Source: Xenorhabdus bovienii SS-2004 | Lineage (GTDB): Bacteria > Pseudomonadota > Gammaproteobacteria > Enterobacterales > Enterobacteriaceae | Assembly (NCBI RefSeq): GCF_000027225.1 | Contig: NC_013892.1 | Span: 2,232,001 to 2,296,000, forward strand | Direction: 5' to 3' | Length of the DNA stretch: 64,000 nt | Shown: positions 1 to 11,739 of the stretch, one piece after another | Numbering within the stretch: position 1 is the stretch's first letter | Layout: each line of letters opens with the position of its first letter | The notes under the pieces: generated by a model | The model's input: only the letters and a program-made list of their open reading frames with translations | Told to the model about the DNA's origin: nothing | The model's database searches: none | Program-made: the position numbers and the translations under genes

Positions 1-130
1 ATTTACAGCGGTAGTACCCGAAAGGGCTTCAGATATTGCAAGGCTGGGTCTGAGGGCACTACTGGCAGCAACACTGTCCAATCTGATGAGTGCAACAATT
101 GCTGGCTTGTTCATTAATTTGGCAGGTTAA
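1..130 (+). CDS. nupC: C-terminal end of a CNT-family nucleoside transporter (partial)
   Basis: Only the last 42 codons are present; the frame is open from the window edge to a TAA at 128-130. The peptide contains [20 protein letters not shown] followed by [15 protein letters not shown], which fits the last membrane segment of concentrative nucleoside transporters (proton- or sodium-coupled nucleoside uptake at the inner membrane). In that family the C-terminus has an 'NLMSATIAG' type stretch. The subfamily (NupC versus NupX-like) cannot be settled from so short a piece, so the symbol is tentative. Confidence 0.65.
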   Translation, partial: FTAVVPERASDIARLGLRALLAATLSNLMSATIAGLFINLAG

Positions 131-259
131 ATGCCTATCTATTAACCGTTATCGGCGCTAACATGTTGAGGTGTTAGATAACTCACAGTAAGTTATGCTG
201 AACCCCTCTACAATCGGGGAATCAACTAGGCTTGGTATTTGAATAATAGGAGCGTGCAT

Positions 260-688
260 ATGTACAGAACTATTTTGGTACCGGTAGATATTTCAGAAGA
301 AGAACTAACGAGTAAGGCTGTTCGCTGTGCGCTTGATATCGCCAGAGAAACAGGTGCTAAGTTACATATTCTACATGTACTCCCTATTTCATCCGCAATT
401 ATTAATGCTTATGCATTAGGCTATATGGAAATTAAAGACAAAGCGACCGTCAAGGCCGAAAAGGAATTGTCTATGCTGGTAGATTCCATTGATTTACCGA
501 ACGATCGCATTTCCTATTCAATTTCTTTTGGCTCACCACGAGACGAAATTACCTCCACGGCTGATGAGATTGAAGCCGATTTGATCGTCATTGGTTCAAG
601 GCGGCCGAATATTACGACCCATTTGTTAGGTTCTAACTCGGCGGGGATCGTCAGATATGCGAAAACCTCTGTATTAGTTGTGAGATAA
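260..688 (+). CDS. uspF: UspF-type universal stress protein (copy 1)
   Basis: This 142-aa protein is a single Usp domain (alpha/beta, nucleotide-binding type). It starts MYRTILVPVDIS and ends with a GSRRPNITTHLLGSNSAG stretch and a final SVLVVR, the arrangement seen in E. coli UspF. Usp proteins are small cytoplasmic dimers that bind ATP and accumulate in stress and stationary phase. I chose the ATG at 260 because TAGGAG lies 8 bases upstream; the frame stays open to a TTG at 239, which would add seven residues. A close paralogue follows 111 bp downstream in the same orientation, so this looks like a tandem duplication. Whether it should be called UspF or UspG is uncertain. Confidence 0.88.
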   Translation: MYRTILVPVDISEEELTSKAVRCALDIARETGAKLHILHVLPISSAIINAYALGYMEIKDKATVKAEKELSMLVDSIDLPNDRISYSISFGSPRDEITSTADEIEADLIVIGSRRPNITTHLLGSNSAGIVRYAKTSVLVVR

Positions 689-799
689 CATAGGTTATTG
701 GCAATAATGGATTAATGATTGTTACTGTTTTTTATGGCGGCTTGATTACTTAGAAAAGCGTAATGGCCAGTAGTTACATTCGATTGCAGGGGAGTATGT

Positions 800-1237
800 A
801 TGTATAAAGCGATTTTAGTTCCAATCGATATTCCAGAAGATCAACTCACTGATAATGCGATTAAGCATGCAGAATTCTTGGCGAAAATCTCCGGTGCAAA
901 AATTCACTTGTTTCACGCCGTTCCGGATATCTCAAGGTTTTCTGTAAATTACAGCTATCACTATGATTTGCTTAGTGCTTTTGCTAAAAAAGCCGTTACA
1001 AATTCTGAAGAGGAACTCAAAAAAGTCGTAGAAAAAATCAATTTACCGAAAGATAGAGTATCGTTCTCCGTTGCTTTTGGTTCTCCACGAGAAAAAGTAC
1101 TCTCCACTGCCCGTGAAATTGGCGCAGATTTGATCATCGTAGGTTCAAGGCGGCCTGATATTTCAACCCATTTACTGGGCTCAAATGCGTCAGGAATTGT
1201 TTCCTACGCTAATATATCGGTATTGGTTGTTCGATAA
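800..1237 (+). CDS. UspF-type universal stress protein (copy 2)
   Basis: This 145-aa Usp domain protein begins MYKAILVPIDIPEDQLTD and ends GSRRPDISTHLLGSNASG...SVLVVR. It is clearly homologous to the protein encoded just upstream, with the same length, the same nucleotide-loop region and the same C-terminal strand; the middle (residues 35-75) differs most. AGGGGAG sits just upstream of the ATG. A hairpin with a T-rich tail follows the stop codon. It probably has its own promoter in the 111-bp gap, since no continuous operon signal is visible, but this is inference. Confidence 0.86.
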   Translation: MYKAILVPIDIPEDQLTDNAIKHAEFLAKISGAKIHLFHAVPDISRFSVNYSYHYDLLSAFAKKAVTNSEEELKKVVEKINLPKDRVSFSVAFGSPREKVLSTAREIGADLIIVGSRRPDISTHLLGSNASGIVSYANISVLVVR

Positions 1238-1257
1238 CTATCTGGTAACATGCCTAA

Positions 1258-1286
1258 AACCGTGCAGGGAATTGCACGGTTATTTA
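1258..1286 (+). terminator. Hairpin terminator after the second usp gene
   Basis: Arms AACCGTGCA (1258-1266) and TGCACGGTT (1273-1281) with a 6-base loop are followed by a short T-rich tail. The hairpin is 20 bp past the usp stop codon. It also overlaps the region just beyond the stop of the small minus-strand frame at 1284-1472, so it may serve both strands. Confidence 0.65.
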
Positions 1287-1472
1287 TGTCTGATCAGTAA
1301 ATGAATTAAGGGTAATATCTAATTGATTTTTACCAGCAGTGATAACTTGAATCTGTAAGTTATTTTTTGAGCTGTTAGTCGTCATTATCGTCACTTTTTC
1401 ATTCCCTGAATATTTCCTTACAACCTCCAGCAACTCTTGCTCAGGTTGTTTAATTTTATTGCTAATAGTCAT
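1284..1472 (-). CDS. Small hypothetical protein
   Basis: A 62-aa frame on the minus strand. The protein is hydrophilic, with a charged N-terminal half (KIKQPEQELLEVVRKYSG) and a C-terminal half that could form beta strands. No signal peptide, membrane segment or known motif is visible. The upstream sequence AACCAAATAA gives only a poor ribosome binding site, and the ORF lies alone between the usp pair and endA, facing the shared hairpin. The composition is protein-like rather than that of an antisense shadow, since no other gene occupies the region. It is a weak prediction. Confidence 0.38.
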   Translation of the reverse strand: MTISNKIKQPEQELLEVVRKYSGNEKVTIMTTNSSKNNLQIQVITAGKNQLDITLNSFTDQT

Positions 1473-1713
1473 TTATTTGGTTAAATTTAATTATTATTAA
1501 GTTGGTTTAATACTACTCAAATAATTAGAATTCAATAGTTTAATAAACCTGATTATTTTATGAATTAAGTAATATTAATATTAACTAAGTCAAATAGTGA
1601 ATCAGTTTAACAATAAATATCAATATACACTCGACGAATAAAATTTGTCATTTTATTGCTTTGTCAGGCAGGATAGGGCAGATGTTATACACAATAATTA
1701 AATAGGTATCATT

Positions 1714-2718
1714 TTGAATAGTAAAATTAGCCTGTGGGCAAGTTATTTTTTGTTTTTCGGATTAACCATATCTTTTAATGCATGGAGTGCGCCGACCAGC
1801 TTTGAGCAAGCGAAAATAGAATCAAGAAAAAATGTCTATAGTGAACAAACCAAATCAGAAATTGGCACATTGTATTGTGGCTGTGATTGGCAATGGGTAG
1901 GTAAGAGTGGCGGACGTGTTGATCTGGCTTCTTGTGGCTATCAGGTCAGGTCACAGCAGTCACGTGCGGAACGTATTGAATGGGAACATATGGTGCCTGC
2001 ATGGGTATTCGGGCATCAGCGGCAGTGCTGGCAGAATGGCGGGAGAAAAAACTGTGTTGAGAATGATCCGTTTTTTCGCGTAATAGAATCGGATATGCAC
2101 AATCTGGCGCCTTCGATTGGCGAAGTCAATGGTGATCGCAGTAACTTCGCTTACGGAATGGTTCCCAAAAACATGGCAAATATGTATGGGGCATGTAGCA
2201 GTAAAGTTGATTTTAAATCACGACTGTTTGAACCGCGCGATAGAGTTAAAGGCGTAGTTGCCAGAGTTTATTTCTATATGCACGACCGTTATAACCTTGC
2301 GATGTCTCGTCAACAGCAGCAACTTATGATGGCATGGGATCGTCAATATCCAGTAGATGGGTGGGAACGAGAAAGAGATAATAAAATTGCCCGGATTATG
2401 GGGCACCATAACCCATTTGTTACCGGAAGCCAGAAATGGGAACTGGGGCATAAAAATTCAGGCCAGGGGTTGAGCGTACAAAATGGTGTCCAAAAGCAAA
2501 ATAGCTTTCAAGCGGTTGGCAACCAGGCACCCGTCAGAAACCCGACCGTAAAAACCGCGCAGAGTGAAAAAATTAAAGGCAATAAGAATAGCCAGATTTA
2601 TCACTTTGCCCACTGTTCTGGTTATAAAACTATAGCGGATAAAAACGCGGTCTATTTTCGAACGGAAGCCGAAGCCAAAAAAGCGGGATATCGTCTGGCG
2701 GGTCATTGTAAAAAATAA
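1714..2718 (+). CDS. endA: Periplasmic endonuclease I with C-terminal extension
   Basis: EndA degrades double-stranded DNA in the periplasm. The 334-aa product starts with a signal peptide (residues 1-25, ending FNAWSA), then has the EndA/Vvn nuclease domain at about 30-245 with [27 protein letters not shown] (active-site His and metal ligands) and [10 protein letters not shown]. Standard EndA is about 235 residues. Here a low-complexity linker (about 245-290) leads to a small terminal module containing [27 protein letters not shown] and a last Cys, resembling the Ada-like metal-binding tails found on some nucleases. The start is a TTG at 1714 with AGG 7 bases upstream; there is no ATG in frame before the signal peptide. 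It is monocistronic. Confidence 0.88.
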   Translation: MNSKISLWASYFLFFGLTISFNAWSAPTSFEQAKIESRKNVYSEQTKSEIGTLYCGCDWQWVGKSGGRVDLASCGYQVRSQQSRAERIEWEHMVPAWVFGHQRQCWQNGGRKNCVENDPFFRVIESDMHNLAPSIGEVNGDRSNFAYGMVPKNMANMYGACSSKVDFKSRLFEPRDRVKGVVARVYFYMHDRYNLAMSRQQQQLMMAWDRQYPVDGWERERDNKIARIMGHHNPFVTGSQKWELGHKNSGQGLSVQNGVQKQNSFQAVGNQAPVRNPTVKTAQSEKIKGNKNSQIYHFAHCSGYKTIADKNAVYFRTEAEAKKAGYRLAGHCKK

Positions 2719-2820
2719 CCAGAAAATGCAGAATTATTAATTTTTCACGATGACTGGGTAATCTTTTATCAAAAAAAAGTTAAAAAATATTTCAGTAAAA
2801 TTTATTTTTTTACCTTGTCA

Positions 2821-2862
2821 TAACTCAACAACCACCGACTTTAGTCGGTGGTTGTTGAGTTA
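2821..2862. repeat. 42-bp near-perfect palindrome, IS200/IS605-end-like or strong terminator
   Basis: Two 20-base arms (first 2821-2840, core CAACCACCGACT; second 2843-2862) are exact reverse complements separated by TT, and ACTTTTTG follows. It sits 100 bp after endA, so it could terminate endA transcription. The perfect long stem with CCACC/GGTGG cores also resembles the subterminal hairpins of IS200/IS605 elements, like the one at 35770-35792, but no transposase is next to it. Confidence 0.7.
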
Positions 2863-2985
2863 ACTTTTTGTTTTATTTTGATAAAAATAAAGTTATTCCA
2901 CTGTCATGGTTAATAAGTTCACTAATAAAGTAGTTTTAGGTTAAATGATGACTTGTTGACGAATTCGTATTCGGAGGGCTTTTTA

Positions 2986-3732
2986 ATGATAAAGCTGGAA
3001 ATTTGCTGTTATAGCATAAGCTGTGCGCTGGTTGCACAAAATGCGGGCGCTGACCGAATCGAATTAAGCGCAAGCCCGTTGGAAGGTGGGTTGACACCTA
3101 GTTTTGGGGCATTACAACAGTCGTTACAGCGGTTATCTATTCCTGTGCATCCCATTGTGCGGCCAAGAGGAGGAGACTTCTGTTATAACAACATGGATTT
3201 TGAAGTCATGAAAAATGATGTTGCCCGTATCCGTGATATGGGGTTCCCCGGCATTGTTTTCGGCATTTTGAGCGAAAACGGCCATATTGACAGACTCCGT
3301 ATGCGGCAGTTGATGTCACTGTCGGGAAATATGGCTGTGACTTTTCATCGCGCTTTTGATATGTGTTTTAATCCGCATGTTGCGTTGGAACAACTGACAG
3401 AGCTTGGAGTGCAGCGTATTTTAACATCAGGCCAACAGCAGAATGCTGAACTGGGGCTGACTCTGTTAAAAGAGCTGATGCAAGCCAGCTGTGGGCCGAT
3501 AATTATGCCCGGCGCGGGTGTCAGGGTGAGTAATATCAGTAAGTTTCTGGAAGCCGGAATGACGGAAGTTCATAGCTCGGCGGGTAAAATAGTGCCTTCT
3601 ACCATGAAGTACCGAAAGGCAGGGGTGGCGATGAGTTCGGACGATCGTGATGTAGATGAATATTCTCATTACAGTGTTGATGGTGAGTTAGTTGAGTCGA
3701 TGAAGGGAGTGATGAACCTGATTGAGCGGTAA
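2986..3732 (+). CDS. cutC: Copper homeostasis protein CutC
   Basis: This 248-aa TIM-barrel protein belongs to the CutC family, linked in E. coli to copper tolerance; its biochemical activity is not firmly known. Characteristic stretches are [49 protein letters not shown] and EVHSSAG. The ATG at 2986 is preceded by GGAGG at 2973-2977. The frame stays open upstream to 2953 but that part is not family-like. A hairpin lies between this gene and the convergent cmoB. Confidence 0.93.
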   Translation: MIKLEICCYSISCALVAQNAGADRIELSASPLEGGLTPSFGALQQSLQRLSIPVHPIVRPRGGDFCYNNMDFEVMKNDVARIRDMGFPGIVFGILSENGHIDRLRMRQLMSLSGNMAVTFHRAFDMCFNPHVALEQLTELGVQRILTSGQQQNAELGLTLLKELMQASCGPIIMPGAGVRVSNISKFLEAGMTEVHSSAGKIVPSTMKYRKAGVAMSSDDRDVDEYSHYSVDGELVESMKGVMNLIER

Positions 3733-3782
3733 ATGTGATATCGCTTGCGTCATAAGGAAAGTGAAATCTTAGAAATTAAGGT

Positions 3783-3808
3783 GTGAACTGCCATATTGGA
3801 CAGTTCAC
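3783..3808. terminator. Hairpin between convergent cutC and cmoB
   Basis: Arms GTGAACTG (3783-3790) and CAGTTCAC (3801-3808) flank a 10-base loop, in the gap between two convergent genes. The following sequence is AT-rich but has no clean T run, so the terminator role is inferred from the position. Confidence 0.45.
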
Positions 3809-3828
3809 TCATTAATATTTGTTCAATA

Positions 3829-5594
<1,766 letters not shown>

Positions 5595-5752
5595 CTAACA
5601 GAATGCGGGAAGGGGCAGAAAGGGATAATCAGCAGAAACCTCAGGCGGCTGGAATACCGCCCTTGGTAATGATGGGCTTTCTTATGCATGGGTGTCATGA
5701 TGTACATTAAGGTTTGCATTTATGCATGTAATTTATACATATCGAGTGTAAA

Positions 5753-6151
5753 TTACGCATAGAAAGAAAATATTTGTTCCCAAGGTAAGTAGTAAATGTT
5801 GGTGATAATCATTATTATCATTGATATATACGTTGCACCCATTCCCATACGGCGCCAGCGGATTTCGCGATGACGTAGGCCAAAGTAGTGCAGTATCCTA
5901 CCCGAAAGCAACAATAGGCCACAAATATGTAGCATCCATACGGCGGCTCCATTCATCTCCATCATCAACAGCAATAGCATTGAAATAGGAATATATTCAA
6001 CAGCATTGCCATGCACGCGAATGGCTGTCTGCAATTCGTAAAAACCGCCATCGCCATAGGCGACTCGATATTGTGTTCTTAACTTGACGACATCCAGAGA
6101 CAGCTTAATCAATAATAGTGCGCCCAAAACGATATAAAGCGAGCTAACCAT
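5753..6151 (-). CDS. yecN: MAPEG-family inner-membrane protein YecN
   Basis: This 132-aa integral membrane protein of the MAPEG (membrane-associated eicosanoid/glutathione metabolism) superfamily has about four hydrophobic segments and the family pattern YGDGGFYELQTAIRVHGNAVEYIP (read as two adjoining blocks, residues about 30-53). The bacterial role is unknown. I start it at the ATG at 6151, which has GGAG 6 bases upstream and matches the family N-terminus MVSSLY; an in-frame ATG at 6163 would add four residues. It sits upstream of cmoA with the same orientation but 200 bp away. Confidence 0.9.
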   Translation of the reverse strand: MVSSLYIVLGALLLIKLSLDVVKLRTQYRVAYGDGGFYELQTAIRVHGNAVEYIPISMLLLLMMEMNGAAVWMLHICGLLLLSGRILHYFGLRHREIRWRRMGMGATYISMIIMIITNIYYLPWEQIFSFYA

Positions 6152-6415
6152 TTTTAACTCCATTGCCTAACCCAAAACGGCCGAATGATGATAAACCTCA
6201 AAAAGAAAACTGTCGCTATAAATCATAGTATTTAATAATAAATAGTATGAATATTATCAGTTAGCAAAAAATTGTCTTGCCAGGAACTGTGTTATGCCCT
6301 TATCTCTGGTCAGAATTTTCAGTATAATGCCTGCCTTTTTTGACAATTCTTCCTAAAGAACAATGCCAAAATTTCCGCAGCAGAATGCATAACGAGCTGA
6401 GTAAAAGGATATTGT

Positions 6416-8185
6416 ATGCGTACTAATTATTGTGGGCAGTTGAGCCTGGCCCATGAAGGCCAAAAAGTAACTCTTTGTGGTTGGGTAAACCGTCGTCGTG
6501 ATTTGGGCGGCCTGATCTTCATTGATATGCGTGATCGCGAAGGTATCGTTCAGGTATTTTTTGACCCAGACCAAAAAGAAGCATTTGCTCAGGCTTCTGA
6601 ACTGCGTAATGAATTTTGTATTCAAATTACGGGGATAGTCCGAGCCCGTCCTGACAGCCAGATCAATAAAGAAATGGCCACTGGAGAAGTTGAAGTTTTC
6701 GCAGATAGCCTGATGGTTTTCAATCGTTCAGAGCCATTGCCACTGGATAGCAATCAGAACAACAGTGAAGAACAGCGCTTGAAATACCGCTATCTTGACT
6801 TGCGTCGCCCAGAGATGTCACTGCGCTTGAAGACTCGCGCAAAAGTCACCAATTTTGTTCGTCGTTTTATGGATAATGCGGGCTTCCTTGATGTGGAAAC
6901 CCCGATGTTGACCAAGGCCACGCCAGAAGGTGCGCGTGACTATCTGGTTCCAAGCCGTGTCCATAAAGGCAAGTTTTATGCGTTGCCTCAATCACCACAA
7001 CTTTTCAAACAATTGCTGATGATGTCCGGTTTTGACCGTTATTATCAAATTGTGAAATGTTTCCGTGATGAAGATTTGCGGGCAGATCGCCAGCCAGAAT
7101 TCACTCAAATCGATGTTGAAACCTCGTTTATGACTGCGGAACAAGTTCGAGAAATCATGGAAAACATGATCCGTGAATTGTGGCTTGACGCACGCAATGT
7201 CGATTTGGGTAAATTCCCCATAATGACATTTGCAGAAGCGATGCGCCGCTTTGGTTCAGATAAACCAGATCTGCGTAACCCGCTGGAACTGGTGGATGTT
7301 GCTGATTTAGTAAAAAACGTGGAATTTGCTGTTTTTGCTGAACCTGCTAACGATCCAAAAGGCCGTGTAGCTACCATTTGTGTACCGGGCGGTGCTGAAC
7401 TGAGCCGTAAGCAAATTGATGAATATGGCAAATTCGTCGGTATTTATGGCGCGAAAGGGCTGGCATGGATGAAAGTTAACAATCGTGCTGCCGGTCTGGA
7501 AGGAGTGCAAAGTCCAGTTGCTAAATTCCTGTCAGCAGAAGTGGTGGAAGGTTTGTTGTCCCGTACCAATGCACAGGATGGCGATATCCTGTTCTTCGGT
7601 GCTGACAAGAAAAATGTTGTTACCGATGCAATGGGAGCGCTGCGCCTGAAGCTGGGACGTGATCTGAACATCACTGATCTGGCGAGCTGGAAACCGCTTT
7701 GGGTGATTGACTTCCCAATGTTTGAAGACAATGGTGAGGGTGGTCTGCATGCAATGCATCATCCATTTACCTCTCCATGTGATATGTCGGCGACAGAATT
7801 GGAACATGACCCGGAATCTGCCATTGCGAATGCTTATGATATGGTTATCAATGGCTATGAAGTGGGCGGGGGGTCTGTTCGTATTCATCGCAATGAGATG
7901 CAGCAGGTAGTATTCCGCATTCTGGGTATCACTGAGGAAGAACAGCAGGAAAAATTTGGTTTCCTGCTGAATGCCCTGAAATACGGAACTCCTCCTCATG
8001 CGGGTTTGGCTTTCGGCTTGGATCGCCTCGTCATGTTGCTGACCGATACTGATAATATCCGTGATGTGATTGCATTTCCGAAAACAACGGCGGCGGCATG
8101 TTTGATGACTGAAGCTCCCAGTTACGCAAATCCTGCATCATTGGAAGAATTGGCAATCTCAGTCGTTAAAAAAGAGAGCGAATAA
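6416..8185 (+). CDS. aspS: Aspartyl-tRNA synthetase
   Basis: AspRS charges tRNA-Asp with aspartate. The 589-aa size is that of the bacterial-type enzyme: N-terminal OB-fold anticodon-binding domain (1-110, with [13 protein letters not shown]), class II catalytic core with motif 2 ([20 protein letters not shown] region near residue 220), the bacterial GAD insertion domain (about 290-420) and motif 3 [13 protein letters not shown] near 530. AAGGA precedes the ATG. The stop codon overlaps the nudB ATG by one base. TATAAT at 6323-6328 may be the promoter -10 element, but no good -35 is visible. Confidence 0.98.
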   Translation: MRTNYCGQLSLAHEGQKVTLCGWVNRRRDLGGLIFIDMRDREGIVQVFFDPDQKEAFAQASELRNEFCIQITGIVRARPDSQINKEMATGEVEVFADSLMVFNRSEPLPLDSNQNNSEEQRLKYRYLDLRRPEMSLRLKTRAKVTNFVRRFMDNAGFLDVETPMLTKATPEGARDYLVPSRVHKGKFYALPQSPQLFKQLLMMSGFDRYYQIVKCFRDEDLRADRQPEFTQIDVETSFMTAEQVREIMENMIRELWLDARNVDLGKFPIMTFAEAMRRFGSDKPDLRNPLELVDVADLVKNVEFAVFAEPANDPKGRVATICVPGGAELSRKQIDEYGKFVGIYGAKGLAWMKVNNRAAGLEGVQSPVAKFLSAEVVEGLLSRTNAQDGDILFFGADKKNVVTDAMGALRLKLGRDLNITDLASWKPLWVIDFPMFEDNGEGGLHAMHHPFTSPCDMSATELEHDPESAIANAYDMVINGYEVGGGSVRIHRNEMQQVVFRILGITEEEQQEKFGFLLNALKYGTPPHAGLAFGLDRLVMLLTDTDNIRDVIAFPKTTAAACLMTEAPSYANPASLEELAISVVKKESE

Positions 8186-8619
8186 TGGATTACAAGCGCC
8201 CTGAGTCTGTATTGGTTGTGATTTATGCGGCTACCAGCAAAAGGGTGCTGATGTTACAGCGGCGGGACGATCCTGAATTCTGGCAATCCGTAACCGGTAG
8301 CCTTGAAGGGAACGAAAAACCGTGGGAGGCGGCGTTACGTGAAGTACAGGAAGAAATTGGCATTGATATTATTAATGCGGGTTTTGAACTGACAGATTGT
8401 CAACGCTGTCTTTATTATGAGATTTTTTCACATTTACGTTATCGATATGCTCCGGGTGTAACGCGCAATAAAGAACATTGGTTTTTGCTGGTGTTACCTG
8501 AGGAGCGTGAGATCCTGCTGACAGAACATTTGGCTTATCAATGGCTGGCGGTCGAAGAGGCTGCCAGATTAACTAAGTCATGGAGTAACCGGCAGGCAAT
8601 TGAAGAGTTTGTTATTTAA
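8185..8619 (+). CDS. nudB: Dihydroneopterin triphosphate diphosphatase NudB
   Basis: NudB removes pyrophosphate from dihydroneopterin triphosphate in folate synthesis. The 144-aa Nudix protein carries the Nudix box in order: G at the start of GSLEGNEKPWEAAL, then REVQEEIGI. SHLRYRYAPGVTRN and SWSNRQAIEEF are family-typical. The ATG shares its A with the aspS stop codon (TAATG), so translation should be coupled. Confidence 0.95.
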   Translation: MDYKRPESVLVVIYAATSKRVLMLQRRDDPEFWQSVTGSLEGNEKPWEAALREVQEEIGIDIINAGFELTDCQRCLYYEIFSHLRYRYAPGVTRNKEHWFLLVLPEEREILLTEHLAYQWLAVEEAARLTKSWSNRQAIEEFVI

Positions 8620-8649
8620 TCTATTAGACGTTTTATCGGAGATATTTTC

Positions 8650-9393
8650 ATGGCAGGTCATAGTAAATGGGCCAATACGAAACACCGCAAAGCAGCGCAA
8701 GATTCAAAACGCGGTAAGATTTTTACTAAAATTATCCGTGAATTAGTAACAGCTGCACGTCTTGGCGGAGGCGATCCGGCTTCTAACCCACGTCTGCGTG
8801 CAGCCGTCGATAAAGCGCTGTCCAACAACATGACTCGTGATACGCTGAATCGTGCCATTGCTCGTGGTGTTGGCAATGATGACGCAGATAACATGGAAAC
8901 CATCATTTATGAAGGTTACGGTCCGGGGGGTACAGCAGTTATGGTTGAATGTTTGAGCGATAACCGCAACCGTACCGTTTCTGATGTACGTCATGCTTTC
9001 ACCAAAACTGGCGGTAACTTGGGTACAGACGGCTCTGTTTCTTACCTGTTTACCAAAAAAGGTGTAATTTCCTATGCACCGGGTCTGGATGAAGATGCGG
9101 TAATGGAAGCTGCTTTGGAAGCGGGTGCAGATGATGTCGAAACTTATGATGATGGTGCAATTGACGTTTATACCACACCAGAATCTTTTGGCGATGTTAA
9201 AGATGCACTGGATGCAGCAGGTTTCAAGGCAGAATCTGCGGAAGTTTCTATGATCCCGTCCACCAACGCGGAATTGGATGCAGAAACAGCACCTAAATTA
9301 CTTCGTCTGATTGATATGCTCGAAGATTCTGACGACGTTCAAGAGGTTTACCACAATGGTGAAATCTCTGATGAAATTGCAGCGCAGCTGTAA
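8650..9393 (+). CDS. yebC: YebC/PmpR (TACO1) family protein
   Basis: This 247-aa protein begins [18 protein letters not shown] and has the three-domain TACO1/YebC arrangement: DNA/RNA-binding helical N-terminus, then two alpha/beta domains around the acidic [17 protein letters not shown] region. Family members were described as transcriptional regulators and later linked to translation of proline-rich stretches; the exact role here is not shown by sequence. It lies between nudB and ruvC in the conserved order. A hairpin terminator follows it. Confidence 0.95.
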   Translation: MAGHSKWANTKHRKAAQDSKRGKIFTKIIRELVTAARLGGGDPASNPRLRAAVDKALSNNMTRDTLNRAIARGVGNDDADNMETIIYEGYGPGGTAVMVECLSDNRNRTVSDVRHAFTKTGGNLGTDGSVSYLFTKKGVISYAPGLDEDAVMEAALEAGADDVETYDDGAIDVYTTPESFGDVKDALDAAGFKAESAEVSMIPSTNAELDAETAPKLLRLIDMLEDSDDVQEVYHNGEISDEIAAQL

Positions 9394-9415
9394 TTACCAT
9401 CAGGGTTCACAGCGT

Positions 9416-9460
9416 AGAGAAAGTGTTCCTTATCTCAGGGCACTTTCTCTAACGTTTTTA
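9416..9460 (+). terminator. Terminator after yebC
   Basis: Arms AGAGAAAGTG (9416-9425) and CACTTTCTCT (9441-9450) are exact complements with a 15-base loop, followed by AACGTTTTTA. It separates aspS-nudB-yebC from ruvC. Confidence 0.7.
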
Positions 9461-9488
9461 TCCCATATCACAGGTGGAATAAATCGAT

Positions 9489-10010
9489 ATGGCGATTATT
9501 CTTGGTATTGACCCCGGCTCTAGAGTTACGGGGTATGGTGTGATTCGCCAGCAGGGACGGCAACTTATCTATATTGGTAGCGGTTGTATTCGAACAAAAG
9601 TAGATGATTTACCCAATCGTTTGCAGAGGATCTATGCCGGTATTACCGAAATTATTATCCAATTCCGACCAGATGTTTTTGCGATAGAACAGATTTTCAT
9701 GGCGAAAAATGCGGATTCAGCCTTGAAACTGGGGCAAGCTCGTGGTGTGGCGATTGTGGCTGCGGCCAATGAATCCATTCCTGTATTTGAATATGCAGCC
9801 CGTCAAGTCAAGCAGACCGTTGTTGGTACTGGGGCGGCAGAAAAAAGTCAGGTTCAGCATATGGTTCGCTCTATGCTTAAATTGTCTGCTAACCCGCAGG
9901 CTGATGCCGCAGATGCTCTGGCTATTGCGATTACTCATTGCCATTTGAACCAAAATTTATTGCGTGTGGGTGATGTGCGGTTAAATTTAACGCGAGGGCG
10001 TTTGAAATAA
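9489..10010 (+). CDS. ruvC: Holliday junction resolvase RuvC
   Basis: RuvC cuts four-way junctions in partnership with RuvAB. The 173-aa protein has an RNase H-like fold with the expected acidic residues: Asp in [12 protein letters not shown] (N-terminus), Glu in [11 protein letters not shown], and the Asp pair in [17 protein letters not shown]. The length matches the family (173 in E. coli). A terminator separates it from ruvA-ruvB, as expected for an arrangement in which only ruvAB is SOS-controlled. Confidence 0.97.
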   Translation: MAIILGIDPGSRVTGYGVIRQQGRQLIYIGSGCIRTKVDDLPNRLQRIYAGITEIIIQFRPDVFAIEQIFMAKNADSALKLGQARGVAIVAAANESIPVFEYAARQVKQTVVGTGAAEKSQVQHMVRSMLKLSANPQADAADALAIAITHCHLNQNLLRVGDVRLNLTRGRLK

Positions 10011-10015
10011 ACTAT

Positions 10016-10040
10016 GCTGGATATACGTCCAGCTTTTTTT
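10016..10040 (+). terminator. Terminator after ruvC
   Basis: GCTGGA (10016-10021), loop TATACG, TCCAGC (10028-10033) and seven T residues form a textbook intrinsic terminator, 6 bp after the ruvC stop. Confidence 0.88.
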
Positions 10041-10091
10041 ATGCTATAAGCTGCAGCGGAATGATTTATTTTTATTTTCAGGGGGTAAACA

Positions 10092-10709
10092 GTGATAGGG
10101 CGTTTGAGAGGAACCGTGTTGGAAAAGCAGCCACCATTAGTTTTATTAGAAACCAATGGTGTCGGTTATGAAGTTCATATGCCAATGACCTGTTTTTATG
10201 AACTGCCTGAAATCGGCCAAGAGGCTACTTTATTCACTCAATTTATTGTGCGTGAAGATGCTCAGTTATTATACGGTTTTAATGATAAACAAGAGCGCGC
10301 ACTTTTTCGTGAACTGATTAAAGTTAATGGCGTAGGGCCGAAGCTGGCACTGGCGATCCTGTCAGGGATGTCTGCTCAGCAATTTGTGACTGCGATTGAA
10401 CAGGAAGCCATTACCTCATTGGTCAAGTTGCCGGGAGTCGGCAAAAAAACGGCCGAAAGGCTGGTTGTGGAAATGAAAGATCGCTTTAAAGGCCTTAACG
10501 GTGATCTGTTCAACCAAAGCAACGATATTAATTTACCTGCGGTGGCTAAACAAGCCAACTCTAATACGGATATTGAAGCAGAAGCCGCTTCCGCATTGGT
10601 TTCACTGGGATATAAACTGCAGGAAGCCAGCCGGATGGTAAGTAAGGTGGCTAAACCGGGCGCAGATTGTGAAACGCTTATTCGAGAAGCGCTGCGTGCG
10701 GCTCTGTAG
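10092..10709 (+). CDS. ruvA: Holliday junction DNA helicase subunit RuvA
   Basis: RuvA binds four-way junctions and loads the RuvB motor. The 205-aa protein has the N-terminal OB domain ([15 protein letters not shown]), two helix-hairpin-helix motifs ([18 protein letters not shown] and [19 protein letters not shown]) and a C-terminal UBA-like domain that contacts RuvB ([18 protein letters not shown]). The start is GTG at 10092, preceded by GGGGG at 10081-10085. I saw no clear LexA box in the short gap after the ruvC terminator. Confidence 0.97.
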   Translation: MIGRLRGTVLEKQPPLVLLETNGVGYEVHMPMTCFYELPEIGQEATLFTQFIVREDAQLLYGFNDKQERALFRELIKVNGVGPKLALAILSGMSAQQFVTAIEQEAITSLVKLPGVGKKTAERLVVEMKDRFKGLNGDLFNQSNDINLPAVAKQANSNTDIEAEAASALVSLGYKLQEASRMVSKVAKPGADCETLIREALRAAL

Positions 10710-10725
10710 TTACAGGAGTTAAATG

Positions 10726-11733
10726 ATGATTGAAGCTGACCGTCTGATTTCAGCAGAAGTTCTGCAAGATGATGAAGTCATTGATCGCGCTATCAGGCCA
10801 AAACTACTGTCTGAATATGTTGGGCAACCTCACGTTTGTGAACAGATGGAAATTTTTATTCAAGCTGCCCGGCAACGAGGAGATGCACTGGATCATTTGC
10901 TGATTTTTGGCCCTCCAGGATTGGGTAAAACCACGTTGGCTAATATCGTAGCGAATGAAATGGGCGTCAATCTCCGCACAACATCAGGGCCTGTTCTGGA
11001 AAAGGCAGGTGATCTTGCCGCCATGCTAACCAATCTTGAACCCCATGATGTTCTGTTCATTGATGAAATCCATCGCTTGTCTCCGGTTGTGGAAGAGATC
11101 CTTTATCCTGCAATGGAAGATTACCAACTGGATCTTATGATTGGTGAAGGCCCAGCCGCTCGTTCAATAAAAATTGATCTGCCTCCATTTACGTTAGTTG
11201 GTGCAACGACTCGTGCGGGGTCTTTAACCTCCCCATTACGCGACCGATTTGGCATCGTACAGCGCCTTGAATTTTATAACGTAGATGATTTACAGAGCAT
11301 AGTTTCCCGTAGTGCTCGCTATATGGGGTTGGGCATTTCAGAAGAGGGAGCAAGGCAAATAGCCATGCGTTCCCGTGGTACACCTCGTATTACCAATCGT
11401 CTGCTGCGTCGTGTGAGAGATTTCTCTCAGGTAAAAGGGGATGGCTCTATTAACGGCGACATTGCAGTCCAAGCTCTCGATATGCTGAGTGTCGACTCGG
11501 CAGGTTTTGATTATCTTGACCGTAAGCTATTAATTGCGATTATTGATAAATTTATGGGTGGCCCTGTGGGGGTGGATAACTTGGCAGCCGCGATTGGTGA
11601 AGAGCGGGAAACCATTGAAGATGTTCTGGAACCATTTCTGATCCAGCAAGGTTTTATCCAGCGGACTCCTCGGGGAAGGATTGCTACCAATCATGCTTAT
11701 CGGCATTTTGGACTGAGTAAAGAAGCGGAGTAG
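10726..11733 (+). CDS. ruvB: Holliday junction branch-migration ATPase RuvB
   Basis: RuvB is the AAA+ motor for branch migration. The 335-aa protein has Walker [13 protein letters not shown], Walker [12 protein letters not shown], sensor 1 GATTRAGSL, an arginine-finger-type stretch [14 protein letters not shown], and a C-terminal winged helix ([11 protein letters not shown]). There are two adjacent ATGs (10723, 10726); the second has better spacing from AGGAG at 10714-10718 and gives the family N-terminus MIEADRLIS. The gap from ruvA is only 16 bp, so the two form an operon. Confidence 0.97.
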   Translation: MIEADRLISAEVLQDDEVIDRAIRPKLLSEYVGQPHVCEQMEIFIQAARQRGDALDHLLIFGPPGLGKTTLANIVANEMGVNLRTTSGPVLEKAGDLAAMLTNLEPHDVLFIDEIHRLSPVVEEILYPAMEDYQLDLMIGEGPAARSIKIDLPPFTLVGATTRAGSLTSPLRDRFGIVQRLEFYNVDDLQSIVSRSARYMGLGISEEGARQIAMRSRGTPRITNRLLRRVRDFSQVKGDGSINGDIAVQALDMLSVDSAGFDYLDRKLLIAIIDKFMGGPVGVDNLAAAIGEERETIEDVLEPFLIQQGFIQRTPRGRIATNHAYRHFGLSKEAE

Positions 11734-11739
11734 AAATAT

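Noticed and set aside
7532..7999. 155-codon minus-strand frame inside aspS
   Set aside because: It is antisense to the conserved catalytic core of AspRS and has no family signal.
10041..10091. LexA box in front of ruvA
   Set aside because: I looked for CTGT-N8-ACAG between the ruvC terminator and ruvA and found no convincing match.
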